From the NCBI RefSeq assembly GCF_017832975.1, contig NZ_JAFIBI010000001.1:1240001-1304000 (forward strand): 64,000 bases of DNA. The letters run 5' to 3'. Both the position numbers and the translations under genes were made by a program. The notes below the pieces were generated by a model. The model was not told the DNA's origin and did not search any database. It saw nothing but the letters and a program-made list of their open reading frames with translations. This DNA comes from Arthrobacter sp. PvP023. GTDB taxonomy: Bacteria > Actinomycetota > Actinomycetes > Actinomycetales > Micrococcaceae. Shown here piece by piece: positions 59,277-64,000 of the stretch. How positions within the stretch are numbered: position 1 is the stretch's first letter; every line of letters starts with the position of its first letter.

Positions 59277-60032
59277 GTGAACAGCCCCTTCGCCGAAGCC
59301 ATTCTGAACGGTTCCCTGCTGCTTGCCATTCCCGTGGCACTGCTTGCCGGACTCGTCTCCTTCCTGTCACCGTGCGTCCTGCCGCTGGTGCCGGGCTACC
59401 TGGGCTATGTCACCGGACTGACCGGCGTGGACCTGGAGAAGCAGAAGCGCGGCCGGATGCTGGCCGGAATCGGCCTCTTCGTGCTCGGCTTCTCGGTGAT
59501 TTTTGTCCTGCTGGGCGGAGCGTTCGGACAGCTGGGATCCATGATCAGCGGCGGCCAGAACGCCTGGATCACCCAGGTGCTGGGCATCCTCGTGGTCGTC
59601 ATGGGCGTGGTGTTCATGGGCGGCTTCAGCTGGCTGCAGCGGGACGCCAAGATCCACGCCAAACCTCCCGCCGGGCTGTGGGGTGCACCGTTGCTGGGCA
59701 TCACCTTCGGACTGGGGTGGGCGCCGTGCATCGGGCCCACGTACTCCGCAGTCCAGCTGCTCAGCATGTCCGGGGGCTCCTCGGCCGCGAAGGGTGCGTT
59801 CCTTGCCTTCGTCTACAGCCTGGGCCTGGGCATCCCGTTCCTGCTGATTGCCCTGGCCGTGCGCCGCGGTGTCGGAGTGATGTCCTTCTTCCGCAAGCAC
59901 CGGCTCGCGATCCAGCGGATCGGCGGGGGAATCCTGGTGGTCCTGGGCATCCTGATGGCCAGCGGGGTGTGGGGTGCCTGGGTTGCCGGGCTGCAGTACT
60001 GGTTCCAAACCGATGTGAAATTGCCGATCTGA
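59277..60032 (+). CDS. ccdA: Cytochrome c biogenesis protein CcdA
   Basis: A 251-residue six-helix membrane protein that carries electrons across the membrane to TlpA-type thioredoxins. Landmarks are the cysteine-proline pairs VSFLSPCVLPLVPGYLGYVT and FGLGWAPCIGPTYSAV, the two redox cysteines of the DsbD-beta domain. GTG 59277 is the probable start; the longer open frame upstream overlaps TlpA. Its TGA overlaps the ResB start by one base. Confidence 0.92.
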   Translation: MNSPFAEAILNGSLLLAIPVALLAGLVSFLSPCVLPLVPGYLGYVTGLTGVDLEKQKRGRMLAGIGLFVLGFSVIFVLLGGAFGQLGSMISGGQNAWITQVLGILVVVMGVVFMGGFSWLQRDAKIHAKPPAGLWGAPLLGITFGLGWAPCIGPTYSAVQLLSMSGGSSAAKGAFLAFVYSLGLGIPFLLIALAVRRGVGVMSFFRKHRLAIQRIGGGILVVLGILMASGVWGAWVAGLQYWFQTDVKLPI

Positions 60033-61849
60033 TGAGCGAGCGAGTGAACGACAAGAAGAGACCTGCTCCTGCAGACAAAGCGGAGAACACTTCCCCCGAC
60101 AACGCGGCAGAAACCCCCGTGGCCAAGGCCAAGGCGGAAGCCGCGCTTCCGGCGCTGGGTCTCATGGGCATGCTGCGGTGGGCCTGGACCCAGCTGACCA
60201 GCATGCGCACCGCGCTGTTCCTGTTGCTGCTGCTGGCCGTTGCCGCGGTACCCGGGTCCCTGTTTCCGCAGCGTCCGGCGAACCCCTCCATCGTCACGCA
60301 GTACATCAAGGACCACCCCGAGTACGGCAAGATCCTGGACTCCCTCCAGCTCTACGACGTCTACTCCTCCGCATGGTTCTCCGCCATCTACATCCTGCTG
60401 TTCATTTCGCTGATCGGCTGCGTTGTTCCCCGCGCGATTGCCCACTACAAGGCAATGCGCTCCCAGCCTCCGCGCACCCCGGCCAGGCTCTCCCGCCTGC
60501 CCGAGTACGGCACACTGGTGATCCCCGCGGACGCCGGGATCCCGGCGTCGAGCGCTATTGCGGACGCTGCCGCGAAGCTGAAGAAGCGCGGTTACCGCGT
60601 GGATGTCAGGGACGACGGCGGCGCACGGCCCTCTTTGGGGGCCGAGCGCGGCTTCCTGCGGGAAGTGGGGAACCTGGTGTTCCACACCTCGCTGATCGGC
60701 GTGCTGGTGTCCGTGGCCGCCGGCGGCCTGTTCGGGTACAGCGGGCAGCGGATCCTGGTGGAGGGCGACACCTTCGTGAACACCCTGGTGGGTTACGACC
60801 AGTTCACCCCCGGCACCAACTTCCAGAGCAGCCAGCTCCAGCCCTACTCCATCCAGCTGGACAAGTTCCAGATCACGTTCGACCGTGAATCCAAGGGCAA
60901 GTTCGGCCAGCCTATCGACTTCAAGGCGGACGTAACCACCCGGGAAACCCCGGACGCGCCGGCGGAGAAACAGGTGCTCAAGGTCAACGATCCCGTCAGC
61001 CTGGGCGGCACCAGCATCTACCTCACCGGCAACGGCTACGCCCCCGTGGTGACCATCCGCGACGGCGCCGGCAACGTCGCCATGCAGGGCCCGGTGGTGG
61101 CCAAGCTGCAGGGGGACAACTACTACTCTTCCGTGGTGATCAAGGTTCCGGATGCCAAGCCGGATCAGCTGGGCTTCGCCGGCTTCTTCCTGCCCACCGC
61201 GTTCGTCACCGAGGAAGGCGTTTCCTTCAGCGGGGACCCCGAGCTGATCAACCCGCAGCTCACCCTGAACTCGTACTTCGGCGACCTCGGGCTGGACGCG
61301 GGCTCCCCGCAGAACGTCTTCGAGCTCGACGTGAAGAAGCTGACGCCGCTCAACGCCCGGAACCTCGACGCCGGCGGCATCACTCTCGCTCCCGGCAGCA
61401 CCTACACGCTGCCGGACGGCAAAGGCTCCATCAGCTTCGACGGCGTGAAGCGCTATATCGGCGTGGACATCCACCACAACCCGGGCCAGCTGTACGCCCT
61501 CATCTTTGCCCTGCTTGCCGTAGCCGGGCTGGTGACATCCCTGTACGTGAACCGCCGCCGGGTGTGGGTCCGCACGGGATCGCACCCGGACGGCCGCACC
61601 ATGGTGGAGTACGGGCTCCTGGCCCGCGGCGAAGACCACCGTCTCGCGGCCGAAGCGGAGACCATCCGCGGACTGCTGGCGGACGAATGGGGCCTGGACT
61701 CCCAGAAAGCTCACAGCGGGCCGGGGGATAATGGCCCCGCGGACAGTGCCTCTTCAGGCAATGTCCCCAACGAAGCCTCCACGGAATCGCGCACAGAAGA
61801 CTTCATCCAGTCAACAGCAGGCTCAGCCGAGTCGAAGAAGGACCAGTAA
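60032..61849 (+). CDS. resB: Cytochrome c biogenesis protein ResB (Ccs1)
   Basis: A 605-residue System II cytochrome c maturation subunit. After a ~45-residue charged cytoplasmic lead come helices TALFLLLLLAVAAVPGSLF and FSAIYILLFISLIGCVVP, then LIGVLVSVAAGGLFGYSGQR before a large extracytoplasmic domain (FGQPIDFKADVTTRETPDAP; LGGTSIYLTGNGYAPVV) and a last helix LIFALLAVAGLVTSLYV. It forms the haem-delivery synthase with CcsA next door. Overlaps both neighbours by one base. Confidence 0.92.
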   Translation: MSERVNDKKRPAPADKAENTSPDNAAETPVAKAKAEAALPALGLMGMLRWAWTQLTSMRTALFLLLLLAVAAVPGSLFPQRPANPSIVTQYIKDHPEYGKILDSLQLYDVYSSAWFSAIYILLFISLIGCVVPRAIAHYKAMRSQPPRTPARLSRLPEYGTLVIPADAGIPASSAIADAAAKLKKRGYRVDVRDDGGARPSLGAERGFLREVGNLVFHTSLIGVLVSVAAGGLFGYSGQRILVEGDTFVNTLVGYDQFTPGTNFQSSQLQPYSIQLDKFQITFDRESKGKFGQPIDFKADVTTRETPDAPAEKQVLKVNDPVSLGGTSIYLTGNGYAPVVTIRDGAGNVAMQGPVVAKLQGDNYYSSVVIKVPDAKPDQLGFAGFFLPTAFVTEEGVSFSGDPELINPQLTLNSYFGDLGLDAGSPQNVFELDVKKLTPLNARNLDAGGITLAPGSTYTLPDGKGSISFDGVKRYIGVDIHHNPGQLYALIFALLAVAGLVTSLYVNRRRVWVRTGSHPDGRTMVEYGLLARGEDHRLAAEAETIRGLLADEWGLDSQKAHSGPGDNGPADSASSGNVPNEASTESRTEDFIQSTAGSAESKKDQ

Positions 61850-62988
61850 TGCCATTTGGAATCAACGAAACCATGGGCCAGTACAGCGAGCTCTTTATGC
61901 TGCTGGCGGCCGGCACGTACACGGTTGCCTTTATCGCTTTCGCCTGGGACCTGGCGAAGAGCAGCAAAGCGCTCCGCGCCGTCGACCTCAAAGCTGCGGC
62001 CGCGGCGCAGGCGTCGGCGTCCGCCACGGCCAGAGTTCCGGTGGGCGCCGGCGTGGGGGCCGGAGGCTCCGTTGATCGTGCCGATGCCGACGTCGACCGC
62101 GCCGCTTCGGACGTCAGCGGACCGGCCGGCCGCGCCGAACGGCCGTCCTCGGCTACCGCCCGGGCGTCCAAGAGTGCCGGTTCAGGCGCCGGGCAGACGG
62201 CCGACGGCGACATGCGCTATGCCGCCGAACGCCGCGTTCCCGCCCGCGTTGCGGTTGCCCTGACGGTGCTGGGCGCCGTGATCCACGCTGCCGGTGTGGT
62301 CACGCGTGCCCTTGGCGCGGGCCGGGTGCCGTGGGGCAACATGTACGAATTCCTCACCACGGGTGCGTTCGTGGCTGTTGCCGTCTTCCTGCTGGTGCTG
62401 ATCCGCCGCGACCTGCGGTTCCTGGGAACGTTCGTGATCGGCTTGGCCATCATCATGCTCGTCGCGGCCTCCGTGGCCTACTGGACGCCCGTGGGTCACC
62501 TGGTGCCGGCGCTCCAGAGCTACTGGCTGATCATCCACGTGTCCATCGCCGTGATGTCCTCAGCACTCTTCACACTGACGTTCGCGATGTCCGCCCTGCA
62601 GCTGGTCCAGGCGCACCGGCAGAAAACCATCGCGGCCGGCGGCGCGGACAAGCTGGGCTTCATGCGCCTGGTACCTTCCGCCCTGAGCCTGGAAAACCTG
62701 TCCTACCGCATCAACGCGATCGCCTTCGTGGGCTGGACCTTCACCCTCATGTTCGGCGCCATCTGGGCCGAAAAGGCCTGGGGCCGCTTCTGGGGCTGGG
62801 ACACCAAAGAAGTGTGGACGTTCGTGATCTGGGTGGTTTACGCAGGCTACCTGCACGCCCGTGCCACCCGCGGCTGGACCGGCACCCGGGCCGCGTGGCT
62901 GTCGATCGTGGGCTACCTCTGCGTGATCTTCAACTTCACCATCGTCAACCAGTTCTTCAACGGCCTGCACTCCTACTCGGGGCTGTAG
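61849..62988 (+). CDS. ccsA: Cytochrome c biogenesis protein CcsA/ResC
   Basis: A 379-residue System II membrane subunit that presents haem for attachment to apocytochromes. The tryptophan-rich haem-handling motif WGRFWGWDTKEVWTFVIW is intact; haem-ligand histidine candidates lie in IIHVSIAVMSSA and LHARATRG. An Ala-rich linker of ~70 residues after the first helix (ATARVPVGAGVGAGGSVDRA) is an actinobacterial insertion. ATG 61849 overlaps the ResB stop. Confidence 0.92.
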   Translation: MPFGINETMGQYSELFMLLAAGTYTVAFIAFAWDLAKSSKALRAVDLKAAAAAQASASATARVPVGAGVGAGGSVDRADADVDRAASDVSGPAGRAERPSSATARASKSAGSGAGQTADGDMRYAAERRVPARVAVALTVLGAVIHAAGVVTRALGAGRVPWGNMYEFLTTGAFVAVAVFLLVLIRRDLRFLGTFVIGLAIIMLVAASVAYWTPVGHLVPALQSYWLIIHVSIAVMSSALFTLTFAMSALQLVQAHRQKTIAAGGADKLGFMRLVPSALSLENLSYRINAIAFVGWTFTLMFGAIWAEKAWGRFWGWDTKEVWTFVIWVVYAGYLHARATRGWTGTRAAWLSIVGYLCVIFNFTIVNQFFNGLHSYSGL

Positions 62989-63051
62989 CCGGGCACGGGG
63001 CTCGCGCCTGGCTCACGTGCCGCGCGGCCCGACCCACGATTTGCCACTTTT

Positions 63052-63078
63052 GGCCGCTAAGCCCCGGGCTTAGCGGCC
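63052..63078. terminator. Hairpin between convergent ccsA and the DUF559-type gene
   Basis: GGCCGCTAAGCCC (63052-63064) pairs with GGGCTTAGCGGCC (63066-63078); the outer flanks TTGCC (63041-63045) and GGCAA (63085-63089) also pair. It sits between two convergent stops and may end both transcripts. Not related in sequence to repeat families A or B. Confidence 0.65.
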
Positions 63079-63111
63079 ATTAGCGGCAAAAGGGCGATGA
63101 ACGAAGTCAGT

Positions 63112-64000
63112 TCAACGACGACGACGGCGGGCCGGTTCCGGTGTCCACCCCCGTTCCGCGAGCGCTTTGCGGACCCGGGTGACGGCGCGCGGCTCCAGGC
63201 CGGGCGCGGGCACGTCGAGGTCCGCCTGGGTCAACACCACCACCCGCCAACCTGCCTCCCGCGCATTCTCGTCGCGGAAGATATCACTCCGTCGCTGGAC
63301 AGCCGAGGCGTGATGCGCGCCGTCGTACTGGATGGCCACCCTCTCGCGCTCATAGGACATATCCGGGTCCTGGATCCAGCGGCCCATTTCATCGAACATG
63401 GGTACGTTGATGGCGGGCTCGGGAAGGCCGTAGCGGCGCAGCAGCAGCCTGACTTCCGTCTCCTTGGCTGAGTCTGTATTGGCCCGCAACAGAGCCCGGG
63501 CCCGCATGGACTTGCGGTAACCCGGCTTGCCCGCCTTGGCAGCCAGGAAGCCGTCCAGCTCGGCAAGGGTGGACAGCGGATTCCTCCGCCGAAGCAGGAA
63601 ATCGCCGGCGACTACCAGGTCCTCGAGCCCAAGCATTCCGGCAAGATCGAACCAGGTTCGCAGCGGAGAGGTGCATTGCACGTGTTTTCCCGCTGTGATT
63701 TCCGCGGGTTCCAGATCCAGTTGGTGGCCGACAACTCCCATGCGCCGGAGGGCTCGCCTGCCCACGGGTAAGGTCAGGTGGATCTCGTCCCTGTTTCGGC
63801 AGGCCAAGGGCAAGGGAAATCCCCAGAGCAGCGCCGCCGAGAGGTGGCTGACAATTGCACCCGTGACCGCGCTGACGGCAGCGACGCGGAGCAGCAGGGT
63901 TTCCTCTGCTGCTGCTGAAACCCGTGCCCCGGTGCAGGGCCGCATGAGGTCGCCGGCGCGCAATCGGCGCCGTGTCAGGCCTGCTGACCGGGCCTGCTCC
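63112..64000 (-). CDS. DUF559-type endonuclease-fold protein, truncated by the window
   Basis: The reading frame stays open from the window end to the stop at 63112, so the true start is probably beyond 64000; the TTG at 63961-63963 is only the first possible start inside. The C-terminal ~100 residues (PDMSYERERVAIQYDGAHHA, then RRSDIFRDENAREAGWRVVV) match the Vsr/DUF559-like restriction fold, with Glu/Asp/Gln-type residues in place. The middle part (VSHLSAALLWGFPLPLA) resembles the AbiEi-like domain found in these actinobacterial proteins. Biological role unknown. Confidence 0.7.
   Translation of the reverse strand, partial: EQARSAGLTRRRLRAGDLMRPCTGARVSAAAEETLLLRVAAVSAVTGAIVSHLSAALLWGFPLPLACRNRDEIHLTLPVGRRALRRMGVVGHQLDLEPAEITAGKHVQCTSPLRTWFDLAGMLGLEDLVVAGDFLLRRRNPLSTLAELDGFLAAKAGKPGYRKSMRARALLRANTDSAKETEVRLLLRRYGLPEPAINVPMFDEMGRWIQDPDMSYERERVAIQYDGAHHASAVQRRSDIFRDENAREAGWRVVVLTQADLDVPAPGLEPRAVTRVRKALAERGWTPEPARRRRR

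Noticed and set aside
59813-61714. 633-codon open frame on the minus strand
   Set aside because: Antisense to ccdA and resB; no domain and no ribosome site.
1-64000. tRNA or rRNA genes
   Set aside because: I saw no tRNA-like cloverleaf or rRNA sequence, but without a covariance search I cannot exclude an overlooked tRNA.

Overview
This window is high-GC actinobacterial chromosome, most likely from an Arthrobacter/Pseudarthrobacter-type soil bacterium (Micrococcaceae). That placement is inferred from GTG-rich starts, dense ATGA/GTGA gene overlaps, a tiny bS22-like ribosomal protein, a BldC-like excisionase-type regulator, Rex, and System II cytochrome c maturation genes. I see no rRNA, tRNA, CRISPR array, insertion sequence or prophage.

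Layout. (1) 1-4.3 kb: an ArsR regulator, an L-lactate dehydrogenase with a divergent GntR/FCD regulator and two near-identical operators, an orphan C-terminal domain of a GH3 glycosidase, and a TetR regulator. (2) 4.3-11.5 kb: a LacI regulator divergent from a five-gene operon (Gfo/Idh/MocA oxidoreductase, SDR, KdgD, enolase-superfamily dehydratase, aldehyde dehydrogenase) that reads as the oxidative uronate/aldarate route to 2-oxoglutarate. (3) 11.6-13.6 kb: a small hypothetical protein and a SulP transporter. (4) 14-40.7 kb: a carbohydrate-uptake and glycan-processing island with five sugar-binding lipoproteins, three permease pairs, no ABC ATPase, a GH42 beta-galactosidase, two paralogous fusions of a Gfo/Idh/MocA oxidoreductase with a DUF6807-like domain, an esterase-like alpha/beta hydrolase, a degenerate M24 protein, one clear and one probable YesL/DUF624 protein, a rhamnogalacturonan acetylesterase and a DUF1961 protein. 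(5) 40.9-50.8 kb: a second LacI regulator and the L-rhamnose operon (mutarotase, isomerase, fused aldolase/dehydrogenase, kinase), followed by GH95 and CE7 enzymes. (6) 50.9-64 kb: mostly housekeeping, with an attenuator-controlled DAHP synthase, BldC-like protein, bS22, HAD phosphatase, glutaredoxin, Rex, two tandem Q/Y-rich membrane proteins, YceI, a phosphoglycerate-mutase-like protein, the TlpA-CcdA-ResB-CcsA module, and a DUF559-type protein running off the end.

How the parts fit. Regions 2, 4 and 5 together look like a locus for pectin, especially rhamnogalacturonan I. Extracellular or imported oligosaccharides are deacetylated (RGAE, CE7), trimmed (GH42, GH95), and split into galacturonate (region 2) and rhamnose (region 5). 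The rhamnose aldolase/dehydrogenase should yield L-lactate, for which an FMN lactate dehydrogenase lies in region 1. Two sets of LacI-type operators are readable by eye: GAGAAAGCGTTTTCTC and relatives (centre GC or CG), and TTGAATCGTWWCAW. Both occur at the GH42/SBP divergent promoter (25.85 kb) and near 34.9 kb, which suggests the two LacI regulons are integrated. At three binding-protein promoters the first operator sits on the predicted transcription start and spells a false MRKRFL N-terminus. Two families of dispersed near-perfect palindromes (three and two copies) mark gene ends across the window.
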